A stretch of DNA of 32,941 nucleotides from Candidatus Daviesbacteria bacterium. Lineage in GTDB: Bacteria; Patescibacteriota; Microgenomatia; Daviesbacterales; UBA10151. Of this stretch, positions 9,563-17,842 are shown piece after piece. Numbering within the stretch: position 1 is the first letter of the stretch; every line of letters starts with the position of its first letter. Position numbers and translations under genes: made by a program. The notes below the pieces were generated by a model that had not been told where the DNA came from, did not search any database, and saw only the letters and a list, made by a program, of their open reading frames with translations. The stretch is from assembly GCA_030646805.1 (NCBI GenBank), contig JAUSKZ010000026.1, positions 1 to 32,941 of the forward strand. The letters run 5' to 3'.

Positions 9563-10596
9563 AGATGAAATTGGGGTATGTAGGGCTCGGAAAGATGGGG
9601 AAGAATATGGTTTTAAGGCTGTCTGAACAAGGCATTAAAATTGTGGCTTGGAATAGATCAGTTGAGCCTCGTGAGGAAGTCCGTAAAGCAGGAGTTGAGG
9701 TAGCAGATTCACTTGAAGAGTTGATATCTAAACTCAAAGAACGACCTAGTTCGTCATTGCGAGCTTCAGCGAAGCAATCTCAGAGCGAGATTACTACGTC
9801 ACTCAAAGGTCATTTAGACCTTCTCCCTTCTCGTAATGACGGTATTATTATTTGGATCATGTTAACTGCTGGTTCCGCGACAGATGAAATTTTAAACCAA
9901 CTTACCCCACTTCTTTCTAAAGGCGATCTAGTTATTGATGGGGGAAACTCTTTTTATAAAGATACCCTAGAGCGGGCAGAGAGGTTGAGTAAAGAGGGTA
10001 TCCATTATATGGATATAGGTACGTCCGGGGGTCCAAACGGAGCCAGAACTGGAGCTTGTTTGATGATCGGTGGGAGTAAGGAAGATTTTGAGAGGATCCG
10101 ACCTTTGGTAGAGGCAGCTTCTGCCCCACAAGCTTATGGACACTTTGGACCAGTAGGTAGTGGACACTTTGCCAAGATGGTTCATAACGGTATTGAATAT
10201 GGGATGATGGAAGCAATCGGTGAAGGGGCTGCAGTTTTGAAATCCTCAGGCTTAAAACTTGATTTGGCAGAGGTCTTCCGGGTTTACAATAACCGTTCGG
10301 TGATTGAATCAAGGCTAGTAGATTGGACTCAGCAAGCTTTACAGGAAGACTCTGAACTTTCAGAGATCTCAGAGGTTATTGGCCACAGTGGAGAGGGTGA
10401 ATGGACGATCAAGACGGCAGAGGAGCTTGGTGTTCCAGTACCAGTAATTAAAGAATCTTTTAGGGTCAGAGTCAACTCTAAAGAAGAACCAAAAGGAGCT
10501 AAGAATCCTCAAGCAGTCATCTTTAGAAACCGGGTGGTTTCAGCGATGCGCGGTAAATTTGGTCTACATCAAGTTAAAAGAGGCTCGGTGGGTTAA
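9559..10596 (+). CDS. gnd: 6-phosphogluconate dehydrogenase (decarboxylating), with in-frame repeat insertion
   Basis: MKLGYVGLGKMGKNM, DGGNSFYKDTLERAERL, MDIGTSGGPNGARTGACLMIGG, KMVHNGIEYGMMEAIGEG. Insertion at ~SSSLRASAKQSQSEI...PSRNDG. Confidence 0.93.
   Translation: MKMKLGYVGLGKMGKNMVLRLSEQGIKIVAWNRSVEPREEVRKAGVEVADSLEELISKLKERPSSSLRASAKQSQSEITTSLKGHLDLLPSRNDGIIIWIMLTAGSATDEILNQLTPLLSKGDLVIDGGNSFYKDTLERAERLSKEGIHYMDIGTSGGPNGARTGACLMIGGSKEDFERIRPLVEAASAPQAYGHFGPVGSGHFAKMVHNGIEYGMMEAIGEGAAVLKSSGLKLDLAEVFRVYNNRSVIESRLVDWTQQALQEDSELSEISEVIGHSGEGEWTIKTAEELGVPVPVIKESFRVRVNSKEEPKGAKNPQAVIFRNRVVSAMRGKFGLHQVKRGSVG
9753..9840. repeat. Palindromic repeat element inserted in-frame within gnd
   Basis: gtcattgcgag ... 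ctcgtaatgac arms (one mismatch) bounding 88 bp; encodes SSLRASAKQS-type peptide. Confidence 0.8.
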
Positions 10597-11068
10597 GACT
10601 TTTTAAGTCTCGGTAAAAACTATTTAAATCTTCAACAAATTTGACTAATTTTTGATCATCTTCAAATAGGTGAAGAGTTATTGGCTGACTAAGTTTTAAA
10701 GGTGTCTCAAAGATACCTTTTAATAACTCTGCCGGGCTAATATCATCTGGGCTAAGTTCCTCTGCCCGGTTTAAAACTGCGAGCGTTGATGGGGTAACTC
10801 TAACATCATCTACTACCCACTTATCACCTGGTTTTAAAACAAATCTGATAACTTCTCTTAGACGATTGGCATCGATTCCGTGATTTTTTAGAAACCCTTC
10901 TAAAGTCGGTTGCTCTTGCTGTCGGATTAGTCCTAGCATTAGATGTTCAGGGTTTACAAAGGCATGATTTATTAGTTTAGCTTCGTCTGTGGCGAGTAAA
11001 AAAGCCTCTTTTGAGCCTTGAGATAACTTATATTGGTCAAAGAGGTTTTCAGGTCTGGGTTGTTCCAT
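10574..11068 (-). CDS. Clp N-terminal-domain-only protein (ClpA/ClpC N-domain-like)
   Basis: AFLLATDEAKLINHAFVNPEHLMLGLIRQQEQPTLEGFLKNHGIDANRLREVIRFVL resembles Clp_N repeats; no AAA+ domain. Start refined to ATG 11068, just after the zwf stop. Confidence 0.65.
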   Translation of the reverse strand: MEQPRPENLFDQYKLSQGSKEAFLLATDEAKLINHAFVNPEHLMLGLIRQQEQPTLEGFLKNHGIDANRLREVIRFVLKPGDKWVVDDVRVTPSTLAVLNRAEELSPDDISPAELLKGIFETPLKLSQPITLHLFEDDQKLVKFVEDLNSFYRDLKSLNPPSLF

Positions 11069-11069
11069 C

Positions 11070-12380
11070 TTAAGTTTTAGAAAAATCTGAAGTTTGTGTT
11101 CCGGCCCAAGAGCGACCATCTCTTCGAATCAACAAATCTGCTTCTTTAGGTCCATCCGTTCCTGGCTGGTAGATAATTGGCTGGCCTTTTTTAGAAGCTA
11201 AGGGGTCAATAAAAGCCCACTGAATTTCGACCTCTTCTGCATCATTAAAAAAGGTTTGATCACCTCGGATGGCATCTAATATTAAGGCCTCATATGGATC
11301 TTGAGACATCAGCAATTGCTCTTCCGGCTGAATCTTAAACCGTAATAATTTGGGTTCGCCTTGTTTGAAAACTATTACTACCTCAGTTAGAGTCTGAGCT
11401 AGTTTTTTACCAGCCCGGATATAGATCGGAATATCTTTAAAACGATCGTTATTAATAAAAGTTTTTAAGGCAAAAAAAGTCTCTGTTTTGGAGCTCGGGT
11501 TGACGTTTTTTTCACTTAGATATCCTTGATACTGGCCAAAAACAACGGAGTCTTTTAAAGGAGTTAATTTTTTTAAAATTTTGATCCGTTCGGAAGTCAC
11601 CTCTTCATTGGTAAATTTAGCCGGTTTATCCATAGTGGCAGCAGTTAACATCTGCAGTAGATGGTTTTGACCAACGTCTTTTAAGGCTCCAACCCTATCA
11701 TAAAACGCTCCTCGTTCGCCAATCCCAAAATTCTCAATGGCTGTAACTTGAATATGGTCAATGTGACGGCTGTCAATCAAAGGTTGAAGGTTAGAAGATG
11801 TTTTAAATCTAAATTCCAAGATACCACGCAATGTTTCTTTGCCTAAGTAATGATCTAACCGATAGATTTGATTTTCTTCAAAAAATTGGTGGAGAAGCTT
11901 GTTTAAAGCTTTGGCGGAGTTAAGATCTTGGCCGAACGGTTTTTCAATCATCAGTCTAACAAAGCCCGTCTTGGATTTGTGGAGTTTTGAATCTTTTAAG
12001 TTTTGAAAGATAGCTTGATAAAGCTCGGGGTAGGTCGCCAAATAGAAGATTAAATTTTTAGAGTTCAGGTCAGTTAATTTTTTGTGTAATCTTTGGTAAA
12101 ACTCAGGATCATCTAAGTGCCCATTCAAATAGTGTAACCTCTTGAGTAAAGCTTGTTTGACAGGGTCTTGGATTGTGTGTTTGTGATGAAGATTCTCTTT
12201 ACTCAGCGTAAGGTCAAGGTGTTCTTGAATCCAACCTTCTTCCTTTGGGGACCTGGCTACACCAATAATCGAGGTATTTTCCGGCAATAAGCCTTTTTCC
12301 TCTAAATCATACAAGGCTGGCAGGAGATACTTTTGAGCTAAATTAGAGGTAATACCAAAGATAATAAGGCTTAAAGACAT
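11070..12380 (-). CDS. zwf: Glucose-6-phosphate 1-dehydrogenase
   Basis: IFGITSNLAQKYLLPALYDL, FVRLMIEKPFGQDLNSAKALN, IYRLDHYLGKETLRGILEFRF, YIRAGKKL. Confidence 0.95.
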   Translation of the reverse strand: MSLSLIIFGITSNLAQKYLLPALYDLEEKGLLPENTSIIGVARSPKEEGWIQEHLDLTLSKENLHHKHTIQDPVKQALLKRLHYLNGHLDDPEFYQRLHKKLTDLNSKNLIFYLATYPELYQAIFQNLKDSKLHKSKTGFVRLMIEKPFGQDLNSAKALNKLLHQFFEENQIYRLDHYLGKETLRGILEFRFKTSSNLQPLIDSRHIDHIQVTAIENFGIGERGAFYDRVGALKDVGQNHLLQMLTAATMDKPAKFTNEEVTSERIKILKKLTPLKDSVVFGQYQGYLSEKNVNPSSKTETFFALKTFINNDRFKDIPIYIRAGKKLAQTLTEVVIVFKQGEPKLLRFKIQPEEQLLMSQDPYEALILDAIRGDQTFFNDAEEVEIQWAFIDPLASKKGQPIIYQPGTDGPKEADLLIRRDGRSWAGTQTSDFSKT

Positions 12381-12386
12381 ATCCTG

Positions 12387-12392
12387 ATTATA
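12387..12392 (-). promoter_or_regulatory. -10 box (TATAAT) 6 nt upstream of the zwf ATG (leaderless architecture)
   Basis: Minus strand ...gttatataatcaggatATG. Confidence 0.55.
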
Positions 12393-12488
12393 TAACGTAT
12401 CGGGTTACATCGCGAGCAAATATATAGAAGGTCAAAAGAGTTAATACTTGACTTGTATATCGAGTCTATTTAATCTAAAGAGACTACT

Positions 12489-13772
12489 ATGAAGTTTTTA
12501 TATCAGGATTCAAATCTTTTGGAAAATGAAATTGTTGAAACAATTGAAACTTTAAAACCATATTTGGATCACCTCCAGAAAGTTGCTGAAGATAAAAAAT
12601 ATATTTTTGATGAATCCTCACTAAATTTAGCCTTTGATGACCAGATTTTATCTTCGATCCAAGAGTTAGTTGGGGAAAAAGTTACTCCAAAATTAAAATA
12701 TATTATTGATATTGGGATTGGTGGATCAAATCTGGGAACCAAGGCTGTTTACGATGCTTTATATGGATATGCTGATGTTCTGGAGCCAAACCGGTATCCC
12801 AAAATCTTGTTTGCTGACACCAACGATCCGGAATTTTTAGGAAAGTTGATCAGTAGACTATTTAGTCAATTTAAAGACCCGGATGAGGTTTTAATCAACG
12901 CCATCTCAAAGTCCGGGGGTACAACCGAGACTATCGTTAATTTAGAAGTTGTCATCCAAAATTTAAAATCAAAATTCCCTAATATCCTGGAGAGACTAGT
13001 TATTACAACCGATGAGGGGTCTAAGCTTTGGGTTAAAGCGAAAGAGTTAGGAGTTGAGGTTTTACCTATCCCAAAATTAGTAGGAGGTAGGTTTTCGGTT
13101 TTTTCCTCGGTGGGATTATTTCCGCTGCTATCTGCAGGACTTGACGTAGAAGCTTTAAGAAATGGTGCATTAGCCTCGCAGGGAGAATGCTTGCAAGGAG
13201 GAATAGGAAATCCTGCTTTGGTATCTGCCGTCATTTTGTATTTGCAGAGCAAAAATGGAAAAGCCATCAACGATAATTTTTTCTTTCACCCCGAGCTTGA
13301 ATCGCTTGGTAAGTGGTATCGGCAGCTGCAGGGAGAGAGTATTGGCAAAGTGAATACAGGAATTACTCCAACTGTCTCGATTGGATCAACTGACTTGCAC
13401 TCTATGGCTCAACTTTACTTAGGAGGTCCAAAAGATAAGCTCACTACTTTCGTCGCCAGTTTCAAGTCTGCTGAGGTTTTAATCCCTCAAGATTTAATTT
13501 TTCCTTTAGTTGAAGGAATAGCTGGAAAGTCCACCGAAACCGTCATGAGGGCTATTTATGAAGGGACCAAAGAGGCTTACAGGAAGAATAATTTACCGTT
13601 TATGGAGGTAATTTTGGATGATTTATCCGAAAAGTCGTTGGGAGAGTATTTACAATTTAAGATGATGGAGATGATGTTTTTAGGACATCTTTTAAATGTG
13701 AACACTTTTGATCAACCGGCGGTTGAAGATTACAAACAGTTTACTAAAGTTATCTTAAATAAGGGCTCCTGA
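12489..13772 (+). CDS. pgi: Glucose-6-phosphate isomerase
   Basis: YIIDIGIGGSNLGTKAVYDAL, ISKSGGTTETIVN, GGRFSVFSSVGLFPLL, QLQGESIGK; C-terminal catalytic region. Confidence 0.93.
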   Translation: MKFLYQDSNLLENEIVETIETLKPYLDHLQKVAEDKKYIFDESSLNLAFDDQILSSIQELVGEKVTPKLKYIIDIGIGGSNLGTKAVYDALYGYADVLEPNRYPKILFADTNDPEFLGKLISRLFSQFKDPDEVLINAISKSGGTTETIVNLEVVIQNLKSKFPNILERLVITTDEGSKLWVKAKELGVEVLPIPKLVGGRFSVFSSVGLFPLLSAGLDVEALRNGALASQGECLQGGIGNPALVSAVILYLQSKNGKAINDNFFFHPELESLGKWYRQLQGESIGKVNTGITPTVSIGSTDLHSMAQLYLGGPKDKLTTFVASFKSAEVLIPQDLIFPLVEGIAGKSTETVMRAIYEGTKEAYRKNNLPFMEVILDDLSEKSLGEYLQFKMMEMMFLGHLLNVNTFDQPAVEDYKQFTKVILNKGS

Positions 13773-13774
13773 GA

Positions 13775-13999
13775 TCAGCGGCGAAGAGGTTTATCTGGCA
13801 GAGACTTATCTACCCAAAGGTTATCTCGGCTTGTCTCATCTAAAATTCCCGTGATTACCCTCTCTCCGGGTGGGATTGTTTGGCCTGTTGCTCTCCTGGC
13901 AGACTCCAGTAATTTAAGTGTAGGTGATTTGGGAAGTAGTAAGCCTTCTTGTCTTAAAAACGCCCCTCTTTTTTGGTTCTCAACAGATCCCTCTACCAT
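13775..13999 (-). CDS. Hypothetical 74-aa protein
   Basis: Complete ORF with TAAAAT 6 nt upstream of ATG; no recognised family. Confidence 0.4.
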   Translation of the reverse strand: MVEGSVENQKRGAFLRQEGLLLPKSPTLKLLESARRATGQTIPPGERVITGILDETSRDNLWVDKSLPDKPLRR

Positions 14000-14044
14000 A
14001 AAGGTATTTTACTGTAAAATTTAGTTTCATTTCAAGGGGAAATT

Positions 14045-14290
14045 TTAACTGCGTATCCGCTGAGGTCTTAAGATTTTACGGATAGCTCTGGCCTCGATAT
14101 TTTTTAGAGTGGTTTCGGCAATTCCTGATCCTTGAGATATTTGATCAAAAGTAAGGGGAGGCTTGGTTCTATATCTATAAGTGATAACAGAGACCTCAAT
14201 TGCTGATAAAGATGGTGGTAAATCGCCTCCCAAAAGGTTGTCGATTATAGCTTGACGGTAAGGATCAGGCCGGCCAGATTTTTCAACCAT
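14045..14290 (-). CDS. Stand-alone sigma-70 region-4-like HTH protein (81 aa)
   Basis: LPPSLSAIEVSVITYRYRTKPPLTFDQISQGSGIAETTLKNIEARAIRKILRPQR follows the sigma region 4 pattern (L..E..v...R..., T..qI....gi....l..iEarAirKlr). Confidence 0.6.
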   Translation of the reverse strand: MVEKSGRPDPYRQAIIDNLLGGDLPPSLSAIEVSVITYRYRTKPPLTFDQISQGSGIAETTLKNIEARAIRKILRPQRIRS

Positions 14291-14316
14291 ATCTATAAAG
14301 TTATTGAGAAGCTAGG

Positions 14317-14685
14317 TTAAAGTATATCAACGATCTTAGTTTTACCAAAAAATTTTAGATTTAGGAGCTTTTTATCATTTGTTAAAAACAGATCACACTC
14401 TGCTTCTGCTGCACTATTTAGTTGCACATTATCCTCAAAATCAGTTGTCGGCCCATCTAAAGATCTTTCTACTACAATCTTAGAAAAATCTATCAGTTGA
14501 AACTTTTCTTTTTGGCTAGCCACCTTTTTATTAGGTATTTTTATTTTGTAGGTATAGCAGTAGATATGGAGTGAAAGAGGAGAGATACAGATAATATGCC
14601 CCTCCAAAGAATCAAGAATTTGTCTTTCAGGTTTTCTGTGGATAGCATCAATAAAGTAGTTGGTATCAAGAAAGACCTTTGCCAT
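14317..14685 (-). CDS. PIN-domain toxin (VapC-like)
   Basis: KVFLDTNYFIDAI N-terminus and acidic 'AAEAECDLFLTNDKKLL' motif. Confidence 0.8.
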   Translation of the reverse strand: MAKVFLDTNYFIDAIHRKPERQILDSLEGHIICISPLSLHIYCYTYKIKIPNKKVASQKEKFQLIDFSKIVVERSLDGPTTDFEDNVQLNSAAEAECDLFLTNDKKLLNLKFFGKTKIVDIL

Positions 14686-14935
14686 ATTTTTCTACAAGGT
14701 GTTTTCTATATGTTTTTTCTCTTTGAGCATATGTCATCTTGGGGAGATTAAGCTCTTTAGCTAACCTTTTAAGTTCTTTAATGCCCGACTTGGTCATAGG
14801 TTTTGCATCCTGTTTAGGTTTGAATTCACCGATAACTTTTGAGCGGTGGATTAATGAAACTGAGCCACCTTTTTTGAGGGTTTCAACAAGTTGAGAAGAC
14901 TTTGTTCTAAGCTCTGTCGTGGTAATGTAATTCAT
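14666..14935 (-). CDS. Phd/YefM-type antitoxin, partner of the PIN toxin
   Basis: MNYITTTELRTKSSQLVETLKKGGSVSLIHRSKVIGEFKP; overlaps the PIN gene by 20 nt. Confidence 0.75.
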   Translation of the reverse strand: MNYITTTELRTKSSQLVETLKKGGSVSLIHRSKVIGEFKPKQDAKPMTKSGIKELKRLAKELNLPKMTYAQREKTYRKHLVEKYGKGLS

Positions 14936-14940
14936 CTTCT

Positions 14941-14963
14941 AAATGTACATTTAAGTATACATT
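14941..14963. promoter_or_regulatory. Candidate TA operator
   Basis: aaatgtacattt perfect 12-bp palindrome followed by aagtatacattt; 6 nt upstream of antitoxin ATG. Confidence 0.45.
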
Positions 14964-15081
14964 TTGTCAAGAAAATAGGATATACTTTAGTTATGGAACA
15001 GGAGAGTTCGGAAAAGAAACTTGAAGTATTTAAAGCTAATTTTGAGCAGGGATTGATGATATTTTAGAATCAGCAGAGGTT

Positions 15082-15390
15082 ATGCTTGATATCCCCCGGC
15101 CTCCAGATCCGTACTCTATGGGTTTTGACGAAAGAACGTTGGAGGAGTTAACTCCTGCTGAGTTGGAAGTTGCCAGACGGGTAATTTATAGTAAATTAGG
15201 TTTGGACCCCGACAAAATAGATGATGATAAAGTTAGGACTTATGAATCACCAGTCCCGGAAGATGCCAAATCTCCTGGGATTATTAAGATTGACGTCTTC
15301 AAGACAAATAATCCAGATATTTTCCTTCAAGAACTTAACTCTCCAGATGGAGAAAAGAGATGGTTAATTGGGCCAGACCAAGATATCTGA
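15082..15390 (+). CDS. Hypothetical protein (102 aa as called; true N-terminus probably at 14993 with a frameshift near 15049)
   Basis: Upstream ATG 14993 after TATACT encodes MEQESSEKKLEVFKANFEQG; one extra base in the G-run 15049-15051 would read on into IDDILESAEVMLDIPRPPD. Confidence 0.6.
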   Translation: MLDIPRPPDPYSMGFDERTLEELTPAELEVARRVIYSKLGLDPDKIDDDKVRTYESPVPEDAKSPGIIKIDVFKTNNPDIFLQELNSPDGEKRWLIGPDQDI

Positions 15391-15393
15391 AAA
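15314..15393 (+). repeat. 80-bp direct repeat, copy 1 (3' end of the 102-aa CDS)
   Basis: About 6 mismatches over 80 nt versus 17843-17922. Confidence 0.9.
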
Positions 15394-15519
15394 TCAGTAG
15401 TAATTTTACCTGCCCACATCCCTCTCCAACCTTTTAAGATTTTTTCTAAAGTTGGGTCTATAAAATTCATCTTTACCACAGCATAGCTATATCATTTGAT
15501 CTGATATAATCTAACAAGA

Positions 15520-15900
15520 ATGCCTAAAGGGAAGAGGGTTGGTAAATTTAGTAAGGCTAGGTCAAAAGCAAAAACATATTATTTTAGGTATTGGTCGGGC
15601 CATGAAAAGATAACGCCAGCTTTTAAAAAGAAAGTTCTAGTTACTAGATCGGGTTGGGACCACCTGATAAATCCACCGCATAAACGTACAAAGGTTGAAC
15701 AGATGGAAAGGTTTAGGATCCTTCCGCTCGCAAGAAAGCTGCTAGAGACGGCTCAAACCTTTCAGGAGCATAGAAAGGATAACCTAGGGCATTATTTTGC
15801 CTTTAGTGGATATATTGGAGGGAGAAAAATTAAAGTAATAGTTAGGTCAAAAACTTTTGAAGGACAGAAATACTTTTACTCTTTAATGGTTCTTTGGTGA
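15520..15900 (+). CDS. Putative BECR/RelE-like toxin nuclease domain protein (126 aa)
   Basis: 'VLVTRSGWDHLINPPHKRTKVEQMERFRILPLARKLLETAQ...HYFAFSGYIGGRKIKVIVRSKTFEGQKYFYSLMVLW' resembles PBECR-type small nucleases. TATAAT 9 nt upstream of ATG. Confidence 0.5.
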   Translation: MPKGKRVGKFSKARSKAKTYYFRYWSGHEKITPAFKKKVLVTRSGWDHLINPPHKRTKVEQMERFRILPLARKLLETAQTFQEHRKDNLGHYFAFSGYIGGRKIKVIVRSKTFEGQKYFYSLMVLW

Positions 15901-16067
15901 GACGTCTTCCACTTTATGCAGGTGCAATAATGGGGTCAGGGTCAAGCCCTCCGCCTCACTTAGTATTCTATGTTTTTTCATCTCTTCAGTCAAGTATGAG
16001 GTGAGTAAGCAGGGACTAGTTTATCAGAAGTCTATTCTATTTCTTCGGGCTTAGTTATAATCCAATT

Positions 16068-16610
16068 GTGTTAACCGACAAACAAATCAAAAGATTAATT
16101 AAACAAAGGAATATTTCCGTTGAACCTTTTGATGAAAAGAATGTAAAGGCAGGAAAACTAGATATTCACCTCGGACAATTTATTCTTAAACCTAAATCTT
16201 CTACCAAAGTAATTGATCCACAGCAACTAAATTTTAATCCTGAATATACAAAATATGACTTAATGAAAGATGGTTATATCTTAAAACCAGGTGAATTTAT
16301 ACTTGGACAGACACTTGAATTGATTGGCTTAGACTCCAATACAGGAATGTTTCTTGATGGTAGTACAACAATGGCCAGGCTTGGATTAACAATTCATCAA
16401 TCCTCTATGTTTGTACCACCTGGTCAAGACCCTCACATATTAACTCTAGAGATTCTCAATTCTGGAATATGGAAGGTGAGATTGTCCTATAAATTAAGAG
16501 TGGGTAAAGTTGTCGTGTTTAGGTATTCAGAGAATAATACTACCGATGCCAAGGTTTTTAATCAATATAATGGTCAGAAAGAAGTTACGGGAGCAATTTT
16601 TAGGAAATAA
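16068..16610 (+). CDS. dCTP deaminase/dUTPase-family protein (divergent)
   Basis: GTG start after TATAAT (16056-16061). MLTDKQIKRLIKQ, DGSTTMARLGLTIHQSSMFVPPGQDPHILTLEILNSG. Confidence 0.75.
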   Translation: MLTDKQIKRLIKQRNISVEPFDEKNVKAGKLDIHLGQFILKPKSSTKVIDPQQLNFNPEYTKYDLMKDGYILKPGEFILGQTLELIGLDSNTGMFLDGSTTMARLGLTIHQSSMFVPPGQDPHILTLEILNSGIWKVRLSYKLRVGKVVVFRYSENNTTDAKVFNQYNGQKEVTGAIFRK

Positions 16611-16614
16611 AACA

Positions 16615-16740
16615 GTGAATGAGGTTTATGAAGTTATTTATCATCCATTTCCAGCCAGAGAGATGGTCTGTGTTAAAGAATTACCTTTAGGATCTAAAAC
16701 CAAGCTCATTATCGTTATCTCATTGGATAAAACTATATAG
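16615..16740 (+). pseudogene. C-terminal remnant of a RidA/YjgF-family gene
   Basis: VNEVYEVIYHPFPAREMVCVKELPLGSKTKLIIVISLD matches the RidA C-terminal pattern (NevY...f..pPAR..v.V..LP.ga.vei..ia); N-terminal two thirds absent. Confidence 0.55.
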
Positions 16741-16798
16741 AGCTTGTCAAAAGTTTCATTGATGACAGTAGAAGGAACAATTTTCAAAGGACATCAAT

Positions 16799-17050
16799 CT
16801 ACTTTCTTTGTGGCATCCCCAGTTTTGCCTGCTCACATTGACCCTTAACAATAGGTACATCTAAAAATGTTTCGCAATTATCACAAAGCGTATGCATTTC
16901 GCCATCTATGTGCTCATTGAGCTTAATTTCCTGCAATCCATTTGCAAGTACGTAACCATCATAAGTTAAATATTTACTTTGCCATTCGTCAATTTTTTCA
17001 TTGCATTTAGGGCATCTCATTGTACTGTTGATAACATTGTATACTCCCAT
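16799..17050 (-). CDS. Small zinc-ribbon protein
   Basis: MRCPKCNEKID...LCDNCETF, two CxxC knuckles. Confidence 0.55.
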   Translation of the reverse strand: MGVYNVINSTMRCPKCNEKIDEWQSKYLTYDGYVLANGLQEIKLNEHIDGEMHTLCDNCETFLDVPIVKGQCEQAKLGMPQRK

Positions 17051-17121
17051 ATTAGACCGTAAACTTTACTAGATGTTTATTATATCAACTAGGTGAAATC
17101 TATAAAATATCCGAACTTAAT

Positions 17122-17793
17122 TTATTTAGCTGTCATTAAGGCGAAAATCCACTTCTCTTCAAAACTGGGAATATACACATCTCTTCTATAAACTTTTGCA
17201 AATCCTTCAAGTAACCTAGCTAATAAATACCTATTCCTGTACGCATACTCAACCGACAGTAGTCCACCTTCTTCTAAATGACTACCAAGAACTCTAAAAA
17301 AATTAAGAGAGTAAAGATTGGTTGATGGAGTCGAGTCTCTGTTCTGCCATCTATAAGGGTCAGTTAGATCCCAAACAATGAGATCATAGTGTTCTTTTGA
17401 TTGTTGAACAAATTTTCCGGCATCTTCATAATGTAATTTAAGTCTCGGATCGTCAAAAGCTCCTTGGTGCCACTGTGGTAAATATTCCTTACAGATTGCT
17501 ACTAAACCTGGATCGATATCAACCATTGTTACTTTTTCTACCGTAGGTTGTTTTAAGATCTGTTTTGCTGTTGCACCCTCACCACCACCCAATATAAGTG
17601 CAGTTTTGATTCTTGGATTAAACTTAAAAGCTGGGCAAACTAAAGCTGAGTGGTATTGGCCCTGATCAGATTCAGCTGACTGCAAATCACCGTCTAGGAA
17701 TAAACACTTACCATATTCAGGTGTCACTGCTATGGTAACTCGTTGGAATGGAGTAGTCGTATCAATAAGTATTTCAGTCCGCTCGTCTAACAT
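17122..17793 (-). CDS. speE: Spermidine synthase-like (polyamine aminopropyltransferase) methyltransferase-fold protein
   Basis: LFLDGDLQSAESDQGQYHSALVCPAF, LILGGGEGATAKQILKQPTVEKVTMVDIDPGLV, DLIVWDLTDP. Confidence 0.82.
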   Translation of the reverse strand: MLDERTEILIDTTTPFQRVTIAVTPEYGKCLFLDGDLQSAESDQGQYHSALVCPAFKFNPRIKTALILGGGEGATAKQILKQPTVEKVTMVDIDPGLVAICKEYLPQWHQGAFDDPRLKLHYEDAGKFVQQSKEHYDLIVWDLTDPYRWQNRDSTPSTNLYSLNFFRVLGSHLEEGGLLSVEYAYRNRYLLARLLEGFAKVYRRDVYIPSFEEKWIFALMTAK

Positions 17794-17842
17794 GGTGGTA
17801 ATTATATTACTTTTGTGGTTAGAGTTCGAATTGTATTCCCTT

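Noticed and set aside
12866-13270. 134-aa ORF antisense to pgi; likewise 9932..10312, 6403..6684, 7211..7546, 28439..28717, 32531..32920
   Set aside because: Shadow ORFs opposite well-supported genes.
13775-13999. 74-aa protein as a partner or fragment of the sigma-4-like protein
   Set aside because: No recognisable similarity to sigma regions; proximity alone is not evidence.
15391-15470. Minus-strand ORF MNFIDPTLEKILKGWRGMWAGKITTDF...
   Set aside because: Short, runs antisense into the 102-aa CDS tail; may be a fragment but no family recognised.
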